Positions 21,352 to 31,450 of a stretch of 64,000 bases of DNA are shown here, one piece after another (position 1 is the first letter of the stretch; each line of letters starts with the position of its first letter). The notes under the pieces were generated by a model. The model did no database searches. It saw only the letters and a program-made list of their open reading frames with translations, and had not been told where the DNA came from. The stretch lies in NCBI GenBank assembly GCA_037176725.1, contig JAZBRS010000059.1, positions 9,845,001 to 9,909,000 of the forward strand, in the 5' to 3' direction. This DNA is from Posidonia oceanica (taxonomy: Eukaryota > Streptophyta > Magnoliopsida > Alismatales > Posidoniaceae). Both the position numbers and the translations under genes were made by a program.

Positions 21352-22660
21352 TGCTAGACTCCGGCTTTCGCTTTTGGCTTTTTCGCTCGCTTGTTTTGCA
21401 GCTTTGTCTGCCTTGTGTGCCTTCTTTGCCTGTTTTGCTCGCTTTTCTGTGCAAACCCCTAGCAAGTCGCTTCGTGGCTACTTTGCTTGGGTTTTGCGCC
21501 TCTTTCGCCTCGGTTTGCGCTTCCTCTTGCTTGGCTTCGCTTATTTGCTTGTTTATTTACTTATTGCCTTGCTTATGCTGATATTTCTTTTACAGTCCGC
21601 TTACCTTTACCTTACTTAATTTTACTTGCTTATTACTGCTCTAATTCTTGCACATTGCGTGTCTACATACTTTGTTTGGCTAAAATACATGCTTTTTGGA
21701 TGTTGAATGCTTCTTTTACACTCTTGCTATGTCACTACACACGCACATACTATGCCTACGTGCCTTTTGACTTGATGAATGCTTCTTTTTCACCATCATG
21801 TTCACAAACACTCGCACATGCCATGAACGTGCCTTTTGTTGTGTTGTATGATGGTTGCTTGCCATTTTGACTGATTTTCTTCCCTTTCGCACATGCCATG
21901 CTTAGGATAGTAGAGACCTGTCTGCTTCCCCCATGGTTAACTAAAAAATGCAAGTAAAAAGAACTTCTAGGGGCAACTAGAGACTACAAACAATCCTTCA
22001 CTCCCTTTGGTTAATAAAATGTGCAAGATAAAAAACTCTAATCATTTGCATAAGCATCATATAGGGCATGCATTCTTCTCCTCTGAGTCCACCTACTAGT
22101 CTGCGAAGGACGATTCCGGCCTCTTGTTCCACTGCTTTGGGCGTGGCATAAGTTGGTCGGTCCGTCCCCTCCTTGTCCGGGGGTCGTGTCGGTGTTAGTA
22201 GAGGGTACCACCCACGCTTTGGCGGGGTAGAGGCCACCAACGCACCACCCTGTCATTACCTGAGCTTTGAGCCAGGAGTTAGGCAGGGGACCTACTTTTT
22301 CTGACCTGAGTCGGTGACCCGTACATCCAGGGATACCCGGAGTAGACAACCTTACTAGGACGCACTAGTTAGGTGAGGGGGGCATACTAGAAAGCATGCA
22401 TATCATTCACGCCACTTAACTAACTCATTTGCATTCATCCTCTAGTTTCTAACCCCAATTTCCTTCTGTTGTGTCAGCGTGATCGGTAAGCGAGTTCCCT
22501 TTGCCAGAGCTTGAGTACCGACCCTCGTTGACCCCCTTTTTGCGACTTAGTTCGCGACCATTCCCCTTCCGAGCTATCCGCACTTGCGACGATAGCTCCT
22601 CTTAGGAAGCACCGCTTGAATACCCATCGCAGCCCAGTTCTCACACGCTCTAGGTCAGCA
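21352..22660 (+). other. 5' leader of element C
   Basis: Non-coding. About 22060-22400 is clearly related to the leader of element B (about 49480-49770, other strand): both share phrases such as GGTACCACCCA and GACCTGAGT/GTGAC. Around 21700-21880 there are two imperfect repeats of a phrase containing TGCCTACGTGCCTTTTG. Ogre-type leaders are long, but I do not recognise this block. Confidence 0.7.
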
Positions 22661-25600
22661 ATGGCCCAGTACGTTAGTGAGCCTTCTTTTACTCCTGTCA
22701 CGGAGGGTGTTTTCGTTCTGGCCCCCCCGGTTGCTCTTTCTGTCCCACTTGTTCCCCCTCCGACGCCAGGGTTTCCTCCTCTGACGTCTCTAGGTTCTCA
22801 GTACACCCCGGGACAGTGGCAAGCCTCCCTTCCTCCGGATCCGGTCGCCGAATCTATCTTGACGGCCGTTACTCGCGCTCCGGAGACGCCACTGCCCCCT
22901 CCGTCCCAGGGATACGTCGCTTTCGACATCCCTTCCACCGCTGCTGCGACCTTCTCTGTAGAATCCTCCCCTCCCGGACAGTCTGTGTCCGTGCCACTTG
23001 TTTCTCAGCCTCCGCCGGCACTGCACTTCAGCGTCCCCACTGGCGAGACGCCCGAGGCGCAGTACCAGCATCTGATGGAGCTCGCCCAGAGACTGCAGGG
23101 CATGGCTCTATCAGTTCGTCCTCCTTCTGTCCCTGTCGTTCCTGAGGTTCCTCCGAGGCCAGTTCCTGCATTCCTTGCATCAACCTCTACACCTCCGCCT
23201 CGACCATCGTCGCAACTGCTCACGGTTCCGACGATGGGGGCTCGTTTACCGCCTCCTCCTGCACAACACTTGGCACAGCATGCTCCACTTTCTTCTGGTG
23301 GTCAACCCTTTGGATCGGCTGGAGCCCAGTACCTCACTGGCTCGCTGTCTGGCACCCCGCCTGCACAGCAACTGGTGCCCCGCCATCCTACCCCTGTCCC
23401 AGCACAGCATGGCATTTATTCTTCTCCTCTCCCTCAAGTCCAGCATCCTGCATACACTCCTGCATACACTATCCCCCAGCACGGATACGTCGGCCATCCC
23501 GTTGCTCCACCAGGCGACGCTATGGTAGATCCGGAGGAGCACTTAGGTGCGACCCATTCGGCGTATGTGCTCGCTACCCCTGCTGATCCCTCTCCTCCAG
23601 CAGCAATCCCAGACCCCATCAATAACCGGATGGACGTCTTGGAAAAAGCACTACGACTAGTGCAGGGTACTGAGCACCAGACCTACCAGTTCCGGGACCT
23701 CTGTTGCTTTCCAGAGGCGGTACTCCCTCCGAAGTTCAAAATCCCGGACTTCGAGAAGTATAATGGTAGGGGCTGCCCTGTAGCACACCTGAAGGCGTAT
23801 TGCGGTGATCTCGCTCAGCTTCAGGCTGACGAGAGGTTGCTGATCCGCTTGTTCCAGAAGAGTTTGACCGGGCCGGCGCTCAAGTGGTTCACGTCACTCG
23901 ATATGTCAGCCATCAAGACTTGGAACGACCTCAGTCAGGCGTTCCTGGAACAGTACTCCTTCAACCTCGATCTTGTCCCCAAAAGGGCGGACTTGATCGC
24001 CATCAAGCAGAACTCTGGTGAGCCGTTCGGGGAGTACGTCGGCCGCTGGCGCGCCCTTGCCTCTCAAGTCCGGGATAGACCCTCTGACGAGGAGTCTATC
24101 GAGATCGTTATCAAAGGGGCGCAGCCGTCTCTCGGAGCTCTGCTTAGCATCCAACCAGTCACTACTTTCGCGGCACTCATCAGAGCTGGAGCGCGCGTGG
24201 AGAGTTCTTTGCGGAGTGGCAACTTCCCAGCTCTCTCTGCGTTCGCTAAGCAGGCAGTGATAAGCAGCAACAATGCCAACAGCAGCACCTCCAACAACAA
24301 CAACAGCGGCAGCAACAACAACCGCCCGAAGAGGAAGGATTCGCCGAAACCCGCTGTTGCATTCGTCGATTCTCCTGCTGTGCCTGTTCGCTTGCCGTCG
24401 CGGCCTGCCCCAGCTCAGGTGGTGTACGCTCCTGCACCTAGGAATCCACACACACCGCACATCACAACCACCGCTAGACCGGTCTATCCTGCCGCACCGG
24501 TTCAGCAAGGCCCGTACCCAAGGCAAAGAAGACCACCCGCTGAGAGGAGGAATTTCACCCCACTGGTGGAACCGCTCACGGATATCTTGCCGAAGGTGGC
24601 ATCGCTCCTGAAGTTCCCGGAGGTTCGTCCGCCACCAAGCCCTCTGCCGCATTGGTTTAGGCCGGACCTCTTCTGCAATTTCCATCGAAGCGTCGGGCAT
24701 TCGACGGATAATTGCTTCTCCCTGCGGAACGCAATTCAGGACCTGATCGAATCGGGAACGATTGTGATCGACACGCACGAGGCTTCCACTCAAGCACGCA
24801 CCCATGCATCTGCATCTCCAGCTGTTCCCCCGCATTCTGGCATCGTCCGCCAACCTTTACCGGAGCACTCTCATCCGGGAAGGGCGGGAACCTCAGGCGT
24901 CCACTCTGTTTTTCCTTCTGGGCCCGCTACCTCTGTATTGGACCCTTCTGATCTTATCTCTGACCTCTCTGAGCCTTTCCCAGTCAGTCTCTATTTGGCG
25001 GCAGTTGCCGGCTCCGAGTCGGGAATCCATTTGATCCGACCGCGTGCCAGGCCGGAGCGCCCTCGCGCGACTCCCACCGTGCTCCCTCGGGCTCAATCTC
25101 CCATACACCTTTTAGCCAGAGCCCAGCCTAGTTCTCTCATTCACCTTCTAGGGCGACCTCAACCACACCTTCTAGGCAGACCTCAACCTGCCCCAACTTT
25201 CCCACCCCAACAACCATATCCCTTAGACAGACCTCAGTATCCTGTAGGTCCCCCTGTAACCCCTCCTGTGCTCGCAGCACATGCTCCAGTCGTCATTAAC
25301 TTGACCATGGACACCCATCGCGTCCCTTACAGCTACGCCACAGAAATGTGCGCGGAAGTAACGCGATCGGGGAGGATTTACAGGCCCCCAGCACCAGCAA
25401 CTAGGCCAACTCATCCTAGACCTGTTATACCCCCACCCTCAGGCCAGCCCTTAGCAAATCCAGCCCCAGATCAGCCTGTAGTTAGCCAAGCCCCTAGCCG
25501 GCCTGTAGTAACTCAGCTTCCTGCCACTACCCCTGTAGAACCTGCTAGAATCACCCCTCCAGCTGCTAGGAGAGACCAACCTAGAGCAGACCTAACCTCC

Positions 25601-28390
25601 CAGCTTAAGAAGGTCAAAGCCGACATTTCTATCTGGGATTTGACCCACACTTCTGCCGAACATCGCGAGGCTTTTCTTCGTGTGTTCCAGGCTGCTCGTG
25701 TGTCCCAGTCCATTGAGCCTTCTGCCTTGGAGAGCATGGTTGGGTTAATCGCGGAGCCCCAGGTCATCTCTTTTACGAGTGATGAACTGCCTCCGGTGGG
25801 GATTAATCACAACCAGCCCCTATTCGTCACGGTGCAGTTCAAAAACTTCCGCATTCCCCTAACACTGGTTGATAACGGGTCAGGCCTTAACGTCTGCCCC
25901 TTGCGTACAGCAACCAAGCTCGGATTCAAGGCCGAGGATATCACGCCAGCCGTGAAGGGAATGACTGCTTTTGACAACACTCACCATGACGCTCTAGGGA
26001 TTCTGATTATCCCTCTTGCTATCGGTCCGGTCGTCTTCGACGTAGAATTCTATGTCGTCGACTTGAAGCCTAACTTCAATCTTCTGCTTGGGCGCCCTTG
26101 GCTTCACAAGCATCAGGTCCTTCCTTCGACCCTCCATCGAATGATAAAGTACCGTCGTGGCGATGATGTCATTGTCGTCATGGCGGAGAACTTTGAGAAG
26201 GAGCGGATTGAAGCAGTCTCTCCCGTGTCTTCGCAATCCATCCCATTTGACCCTGAGACTTCTGAAGCCCTCTATCGCGTTAACCGGTGCGAGCCAGTTA
26301 ACTTTGTTCCTGATCTTGAACGTGTCAACTCCTTGACCGTTCACAGCAACCCCTTTCGAATGGTCGAGAATGTATGTCACAGGTGGGGTTACACAAAGGG
26401 TACGCCACTCGGGCGTCACGGCCAAGGGATCGCGGAGCCGATCATAGCAGTGGAGCGAAGGAAGTCTGAAGGTCTCGGCTACGAACCAAAGCTCGACGAA
26501 GATCACTGCTTTCAACTCAGAGATCGTGCACCAGCCATTCCCAGAGACCTCACTAACTTTACCAGTGCAGGAATTCTGGGATCCACCGACGATCAAGTCA
26601 CGACGCCGACAGAGGATTGGGTGTGTGTTGAGGACTACTACTCGGATGAGGAGCAGTCTGATGCAACAGAGGCAGTCCCAATCAGTTCAGCAGAAACAGT
26701 GGTCAGAGCAGAGGCCCCACAGTCAGTTTATTTAGCTCTCCCTCTGGCAGAAACAGCAGGCAGTTCAGCAGGCCCTGTGGCAAATGCAAGTTCTCATCCT
26801 TTTCCAGCCACATCAGTTCCCCAGCAACAGTCAGCAGTAGTGCAGGAGTCAGAGACACTCCTCTTGGCAGAACCAAGCATGCTACCAGCGGTCACAGCAA
26901 CATCAGTGCCACTGCCCCCATCTCTGGAGGGGCAGTCCATCAACTCAGCCGGCAGCGTGGCCCAGCCCGCTCCCTCAGCATCATCTTCAGGAATGCAGTT
27001 GGCCCAGTCCGCTCCGCATTCTCCTGACGACCTGCAGCAGCTCTCATGGCAAGACCCCACGGCGTCAGAAGCTGCGCTCTCTCAGTTACGGCCCGATACA
27101 AAAGGCCAACTGAGCACTACATTATCCGGGCCCTTGAGCCCTCCAAAGAGTACCCCCGCTTATTCTCCAACTGTGACCCCGGCAGCTTATTCATCCTTAG
27201 CACCGCCAGCCTGTCTATTTGGGCCATCTACTTCAGAGTTGCTACCATCAGACGCGCCCGTGAACCAGATCATGCAAACCCCAAGGGCGGCGATCTGTCT
27301 TGCAGCCGGGCCAGTGCCGCAGGCCCCCGGCGCCTACTACGTCGACTCCCCCTCAGACGAAGAAGAAGGAGTGGCGATAGAAGCCCAGGTCGATTCCTGG
27401 ATGTCCGACTTAGAGCTACTCTACCAAGAACAACTCAAGTCGATAGCAGATGACCTGGCAGATCACCAAGCTGCAGAAAGGAAAGGGAAAGCCGTAGTCA
27501 CGGATCCTCCTCTGCAAGAAGACCATGCCTCTATCATGGTCCTAGAAGACTCAGCAGCGCCAGACTCCCCTAGACCAGATGAGCTCATCACTCTTCAACC
27601 AGAAGGTGGGTCTAGGTGGTTTGTGCAACCCATGCCTCACCTGAACAACATACCGAGCGGCAGTAACCAGGTCAGCCGCCAGTCTGGCGTATCCCCCACA
27701 AGCACGCTAGAAGACCCAGAGGGAGGAACATCAGCAGTACATGCAGCAGCAGAAACAGAGCAGAATGCCTCAGCAGCAGAGCAGTCAGCAGCCTCAGCAG
27801 CAGAACAGTCAGCAGTACCAGCAGTAGAGTCAGCTAAGCCCTCAGCAGTATCAACAGAGCACTCAGCAGAGCCAGTCAGGCCGGAGCAAACGGTAGAAGG
27901 AGTTCCTGGGATGGAGGTCGCACACCGAGGCTACAAGAATACTCGAGTGAGCGTGACCATCCTGAAACGTCACCAGGGCCAAGCAGCGGAACACATGCAC
28001 TCTTTCGACATCACAAGCCCTTCCTTCGAGAAAGAGATCCTCTCAGAACTTATTGCCTATGGAGAGGAGGATGATACGGGCATGGATGAGACTGACGAAG
28101 CTTTGCCCGAGTTCCGGCCCTATGACGACGACCCAGAAGGCCCCAACCTCCATGTTGAAGAAGAAACGGAGGTTGTCAACATCGGCACAGCTGAGGAAGT
28201 CAGAGAAGTTTGCATCAGTGCCCAGCTGTCCACCCAGGTTCGAGCAGAATTCATCGCATTCCTGAAAGAATATGCGGACGTCTTCGCCTGGAGTTATGAG
28301 GATATGGTCGGCCTTGACATAGAAATAGTGGTGCACAATCTGCCCTTAAATCCAGATGCCAAGCCAGTAAAGCAGAAATTGAGAAGATAG
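22661..28390 (+). CDS. Gag-protease polyprotein of element C
   Basis: About 1,909 residues from the ATG at 22661, chosen because the B gag aligns from the same Met. Residues 1-350 are Pro/Ser-rich. About 355-525 is a retrotransposon gag domain. A zinc knuckle of the CX2HX4HX4C type is at C672, H675, H680 and C685; it should bind element RNA. A Pro-rich linker leads to a retropepsin-like domain (VDNGSG near residue 1071 and LLLGRPWL about 70 residues on). A G-patch-like segment follows (about 1233-1275). Residues about 1315-1815 are acidic and Ser/Ala-rich with AEQSA repeats. The last 60 residues already belong to the lead-in of RT. The frame ends at TAG and continues in frame into pol. The catalytic motif DNG is a variant of the usual D(T/S)G, as in other plant Tat proteases. 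Confidence 0.93.
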   Translation: MAQYVSEPSFTPVTEGVFVLAPPVALSVPLVPPPTPGFPPLTSLGSQYTPGQWQASLPPDPVAESILTAVTRAPETPLPPPSQGYVAFDIPSTAAATFSVESSPPGQSVSVPLVSQPPPALHFSVPTGETPEAQYQHLMELAQRLQGMALSVRPPSVPVVPEVPPRPVPAFLASTSTPPPRPSSQLLTVPTMGARLPPPPAQHLAQHAPLSSGGQPFGSAGAQYLTGSLSGTPPAQQLVPRHPTPVPAQHGIYSSPLPQVQHPAYTPAYTIPQHGYVGHPVAPPGDAMVDPEEHLGATHSAYVLATPADPSPPAAIPDPINNRMDVLEKALRLVQGTEHQTYQFRDLCCFPEAVLPPKFKIPDFEKYNGRGCPVAHLKAYCGDLAQLQADERLLIRLFQKSLTGPALKWFTSLDMSAIKTWNDLSQAFLEQYSFNLDLVPKRADLIAIKQNSGEPFGEYVGRWRALASQVRDRPSDEESIEIVIKGAQPSLGALLSIQPVTTFAALIRAGARVESSLRSGNFPALSAFAKQAVISSNNANSSTSNNNNSGSNNNRPKRKDSPKPAVAFVDSPAVPVRLPSRPAPAQVVYAPAPRNPHTPHITTTARPVYPAAPVQQGPYPRQRRPPAERRNFTPLVEPLTDILPKVASLLKFPEVRPPPSPLPHWFRPDLFCNFHRSVGHSTDNCFSLRNAIQDLIESGTIVIDTHEASTQARTHASASPAVPPHSGIVRQPLPEHSHPGRAGTSGVHSVFPSGPATSVLDPSDLISDLSEPFPVSLYLAAVAGSESGIHLIRPRARPERPRATPTVLPRAQSPIHLLARAQPSSLIHLLGRPQPHLLGRPQPAPTFPPQQPYPLDRPQYPVGPPVTPPVLAAHAPVVINLTMDTHRVPYSYATEMCAEVTRSGRIYRPPAPATRPTHPRPVIPPPSGQPLANPAPDQPVVSQAPSRPVVTQLPATTPVEPARITPPAARRDQPRADLTSQLKKVKADISIWDLTHTSAEHREAFLRVFQAARVSQSIEPSALESMVGLIAEPQVISFTSDELPPVGINHNQPLFVTVQFKNFRIPLTLVDNGSGLNVCPLRTATKLGFKAEDITPAVKGMTAFDNTHHDALGILIIPLAIGPVVFDVEFYVVDLKPNFNLLLGRPWLHKHQVLPSTLHRMIKYRRGDDVIVVMAENFEKERIEAVSPVSSQSIPFDPETSEALYRVNRCEPVNFVPDLERVNSLTVHSNPFRMVENVCHRWGYTKGTPLGRHGQGIAEPIIAVERRKSEGLGYEPKLDEDHCFQLRDRAPAIPRDLTNFTSAGILGSTDDQVTTPTEDWVCVEDYYSDEEQSDATEAVPISSAETVVRAEAPQSVYLALPLAETAGSSAGPVANASSHPFPATSVPQQQSAVVQESETLLLAEPSMLPAVTATSVPLPPSLEGQSINSAGSVAQPAPSASSSGMQLAQSAPHSPDDLQQLSWQDPTASEAALSQLRPDTKGQLSTTLSGPLSPPKSTPAYSPTVTPAAYSSLAPPACLFGPSTSELLPSDAPVNQIMQTPRAAICLAAGPVPQAPGAYYVDSPSDEEEGVAIEAQVDSWMSDLELLYQEQLKSIADDLADHQAAERKGKAVVTDPPLQEDHASIMVLEDSAAPDSPRPDELITLQPEGGSRWFVQPMPHLNNIPSGSNQVSRQSGVSPTSTLEDPEGGTSAVHAAAETEQNASAAEQSAASAAEQSAVPAVESAKPSAVSTEHSAEPVRPEQTVEGVPGMEVAHRGYKNTRVSVTILKRHQGQAAEHMHSFDITSPSFEKEILSELIAYGEEDDTGMDETDEALPEFRPYDDDPEGPNLHVEEETEVVNIGTAEEVREVCISAQLSTQVRAEFIAFLKEYADVFAWSYEDMVGLDIEIVVHNLPLNPDAKPVKQKLRR
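28388..28390 (+). other. In-frame TAG between gag-pro and pol (element C)
   Basis: The gag-pro and pol ORFs are in the same frame and separated only by this TAG, followed by CGA. It falls in the conserved QKLRR-x-RP lead-in to RT. Element D has Leu at the same place, so a single base change from a Leu codon could explain it. It may be a programmed readthrough stop or simply a disabling mutation; this one copy does not decide. Confidence 0.7.
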
Positions 28391-28408
28391 CGACCGCAGT
28401 GGCTGCTC

Positions 28409-31400
28409 ATGATCAAAGAAGAGATAATGAAGCAGTTTGGAGTCAACTTTCTGAAGGTCGTTCTTTATCCTGAATGGCTGGCAAACATTGTACCTGTGCC
28501 CAAGAAAGATGGCCGAATCCGGATCTGTATCGACTACAGGGACCTGAACAAGGCGAGTCCCAAGGACGACTTTCCATTGCCTCACATCGACGTCCTAGTC
28601 GACAATACAGCAGGCCACAAGATGCTCTCCTTCATGGACGGCTTTTCTGGATACAATCAGATCAAAATGGCAGAAGAGGACATGGAAAAGACTTCATTCA
28701 TCACCCCTTGGGGAGTCTTCTGCTACCAAGTCATGCCGTTCGGCCTGAAGAATGCTGGTGCAACCTATCAAAGGGCCATGACTGCACTATTCCACGACCT
28801 CATGCACCAAGAAGTGGAGGTCTATGTAGACGATATGATCGCCAAAACCAAAGAGCCCGAGGATCATCTTGCCTGTCTCAGAAAGCTCTTTGACCGTCTA
28901 CGGAAGTACAAGCTGCGCCTGAATCCCAAGAAGTGCGTATTCGGGGTATCTTCTGGCAAATTGCTCGGCTACATTGTTAGCCAAAGGGGGATTGAGGTGG
29001 ACCCGTTGAAAGCACAAGCCATCGTGGACATGCCACCCCCTAGAACTGAAAAGGAAGTCAGAAGTCTGCTTGGGCGTTTACAATATATCAGTCGCTTCAT
29101 TGCACAGCTTACGCCCATCTGCGAACCCATATTCAAACTCCTGAAGAAGAATGCGCAGATTCACTGGAACGAGGAGTGTCAGGCTGCATTTGCCAAGATC
29201 AAGCAGCTATTGATCAAGCCTCCTGTCCTGGTCCCGCCTACGCCGGGGAGACCTTTGCTTCTCTACCTTTCTACCACGCAGCATTCCATGGGCGCCGTCT
29301 TGGGCCAACATGACGAATCTGGTAGGAAGGAGCGCGCCATCTACTACCTGAGCAAGAAATTTAATGAATGCGAAGCCAGGTATACAACACTAGAGAAGAC
29401 TTGCTTGTCCCTTGTCTGGGCTGCACAGAAGCTGAGACACTACATGATGGCATACCCAGTACAGCTCTTATGCCGGCACGATCCCATCAAATTCCTCTTC
29501 CAGAAGCCGGCCATGGTGGGCAGATGTGCTAAGTGGCAGGTGTTATTGTCTCAGTACGACATCACCTTCGTCACACAGAAATCCATGAAGGGTCAAGCAA
29601 TGGCCGACCATCTTGCTGACCTCCCTCTGCCTGAATACCAACCCCTCCAGACGCAGTTCCCTGATGAAGACATTCTCTTTGCAATGGAGGACTCTGAGCA
29701 GAAAGATCCTGAAGAAGCAGAGGAATGGCAGCTCTACTTTGATGGTGCAGTCAACAAGAAGGGTCGAGGCGTAGGCGTAGTGCTGACCACGCCCCAAGGA
29801 CAGATGACTCCTTTCGCGAGGAAGCTGACTTTCACCTGCACAAACAACGAAGCAGAGTACGAAGCATGCATCCTGGGGTTGAAAGTCGCCCTCGAGCATG
29901 AGGCGCAGAAGCTGCATGTGCACGGCGATGCCATGCTGGTGATTTCTCAAGTGAACGGCGAATGGAAGACAAAAGATCCCAAGCTTGTGCCGTATCACGA
30001 ACACCTGCTGAGGCTGATGAAAGAATTCAAGAGCATCCGCTTCACATACCTGAACAGAGCGAAGAACGCGTATGCAGACGCACTAGCAACTCTGGCATCC
30101 TGGCTCACTGTATCGGAAGACAGCACTGTGGATGTATCAGTCACTCGCATCGAGCAGCCTGCATACTGCATGAGCATAGAAGAAGCGGATCCCGCAGAGG
30201 GGCAGCCCTGGTATCAAGACATAAAATCTTTCCTGGAGTCTGGTAACTTTCCTCCTGATACCACGGCAGCAGACAAGAGAACTTTGGCACGTCTGGCGTC
30301 AAAGTATGTGTTAGGGGCCGGGCAGCTGTACAGAAGGTCATACAATCAGATGCTACTGCGCTGCCTGAACAAGTCGGAGGCTGACACGCTGATGCTTCAA
30401 GTGCATGCGGGAACCTGTGGCCCGCACATGAACGGCGTCCTCCTGGCCAAGAAGATCATGCTTCAAGGATATTTCTGGCAGACCATGGAAGCCGACTGCT
30501 GCCGGTTCGTGCGTAGATGCCACAACTGTCAGGTCCATGGTAACTTCATCAAGGCCCCTCCACATCAGCTGCATAATATGTCTTCGCCATGGCCTTTCTC
30601 CACCTGGGGGATCGATGTCATCGGCGCCATCCACCCCGCTGCTTCAAATGGTCATCGTTACATTCTCGTAGCGATCGATTACTTTACCAAGTGGGTGGAA
30701 GCGGCCTCTTACAGGACAGTCACCGCTGCGGCAACAGAAAAATTTATCAGAAACAATATTGTTGCCCGATATGGGGTCCCGTACTCTGTCATCTCTGATA
30801 ACGGCTCAAACTTTATTGCCAAAAGGATCGAAGAATACCTGCAAAGTCTCAAGATCAAGCACCATCGATCCTCGCCTTATCGGCCTCAGATGAACGGAGC
30901 AGTGGAATCTGCAAACAAGAATATTGTCAAGATCCTGAAGAAAATGGCAGAAATCCACAAGGATTGGCATGACAAGCTCCCGTACGCACTCTGGGCGTAC
31001 AGGACATCAATACGGACCTCTACAGGAGCCACCCCGTACTCTCTGGTGTACGGCATGGAAGCGGTGTTACCTGTTGAAGTGGAGATCCCCTCTCTACGGA
31101 TCCTGCGGGAAGCTGAGTTGGAAGAAGCAGAATGGGTCGAAGACCGCTGCATCCAACTGAACTTGATTGATGAGCGCAGATTGCAAGCCATACATAACGC
31201 TCACTGCTATCAGAAGCGGATGGCCAAAGCATTCTTGAAGAAGGTCCAGCCCAGAAGCTTTCAGCCAGGGGACCTTGTCTTGCGCGCCATTCACTTACCG
31301 GACGGTCGAGGGAAATTCCGGCCCAATTGGCGCGGCCCCTTTATGGTCAAACAGATCTTCTCCGGAGGCGCTGTGACTCTTGAGGATATGGACCAGATTG

Positions 31401-31450
31401 AGCAGTCTGAACCCGTCAACCTCTGCTATCTCAAGAAGTACTATCAGTAG
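28409..31450 (+). CDS. Pol of element C: reverse transcriptase, RNase H, integrase
   Basis: 1,013 residues from the first ATG; the open frame starts at 28391, right after the TAG. RT comes first, with YVDD at Y139-D142. RNase H follows (FDGA with D445, then an AEYEA helix). Integrase has an HHCC zinc site (H666, H673, C704, C707) and a D736, D797, E833 triad with 35 residues between the last two. A GPF/Y-type segment is near the C-terminus. There is no chromodomain, which fits the Tat lineage. The protein would copy element RNA into DNA and integrate it. No internal stop is present, so pol looks intact apart from its dependence on getting past the TAG. Confidence 0.96.
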   Translation: MIKEEIMKQFGVNFLKVVLYPEWLANIVPVPKKDGRIRICIDYRDLNKASPKDDFPLPHIDVLVDNTAGHKMLSFMDGFSGYNQIKMAEEDMEKTSFITPWGVFCYQVMPFGLKNAGATYQRAMTALFHDLMHQEVEVYVDDMIAKTKEPEDHLACLRKLFDRLRKYKLRLNPKKCVFGVSSGKLLGYIVSQRGIEVDPLKAQAIVDMPPPRTEKEVRSLLGRLQYISRFIAQLTPICEPIFKLLKKNAQIHWNEECQAAFAKIKQLLIKPPVLVPPTPGRPLLLYLSTTQHSMGAVLGQHDESGRKERAIYYLSKKFNECEARYTTLEKTCLSLVWAAQKLRHYMMAYPVQLLCRHDPIKFLFQKPAMVGRCAKWQVLLSQYDITFVTQKSMKGQAMADHLADLPLPEYQPLQTQFPDEDILFAMEDSEQKDPEEAEEWQLYFDGAVNKKGRGVGVVLTTPQGQMTPFARKLTFTCTNNEAEYEACILGLKVALEHEAQKLHVHGDAMLVISQVNGEWKTKDPKLVPYHEHLLRLMKEFKSIRFTYLNRAKNAYADALATLASWLTVSEDSTVDVSVTRIEQPAYCMSIEEADPAEGQPWYQDIKSFLESGNFPPDTTAADKRTLARLASKYVLGAGQLYRRSYNQMLLRCLNKSEADTLMLQVHAGTCGPHMNGVLLAKKIMLQGYFWQTMEADCCRFVRRCHNCQVHGNFIKAPPHQLHNMSSPWPFSTWGIDVIGAIHPAASNGHRYILVAIDYFTKWVEAASYRTVTAAATEKFIRNNIVARYGVPYSVISDNGSNFIAKRIEEYLQSLKIKHHRSSPYRPQMNGAVESANKNIVKILKKMAEIHKDWHDKLPYALWAYRTSIRTSTGATPYSLVYGMEAVLPVEVEIPSLRILREAELEEAEWVEDRCIQLNLIDERRLQAIHNAHCYQKRMAKAFLKKVQPRSFQPGDLVLRAIHLPDGRGKFRPNWRGPFMVKQIFSGGAVTLEDMDQIEQSEPVNLCYLKKYYQ

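Noticed and set aside
22038..22349. Small antisense ORFs in the C leader
   Set aside because: They cover the conserved leader block, but the element B counterpart does not keep the frame.
22616..22660. Gag start upstream of 22661
   Set aside because: The frame is open, but the triplet at 22616 is TTG, not ATG. The first ATG is 22661, where homology with element B gag also begins.
23906..24853. 315-codon antisense frame within gag
   Set aside because: Shadow of the gag coding strand; no family resemblance.
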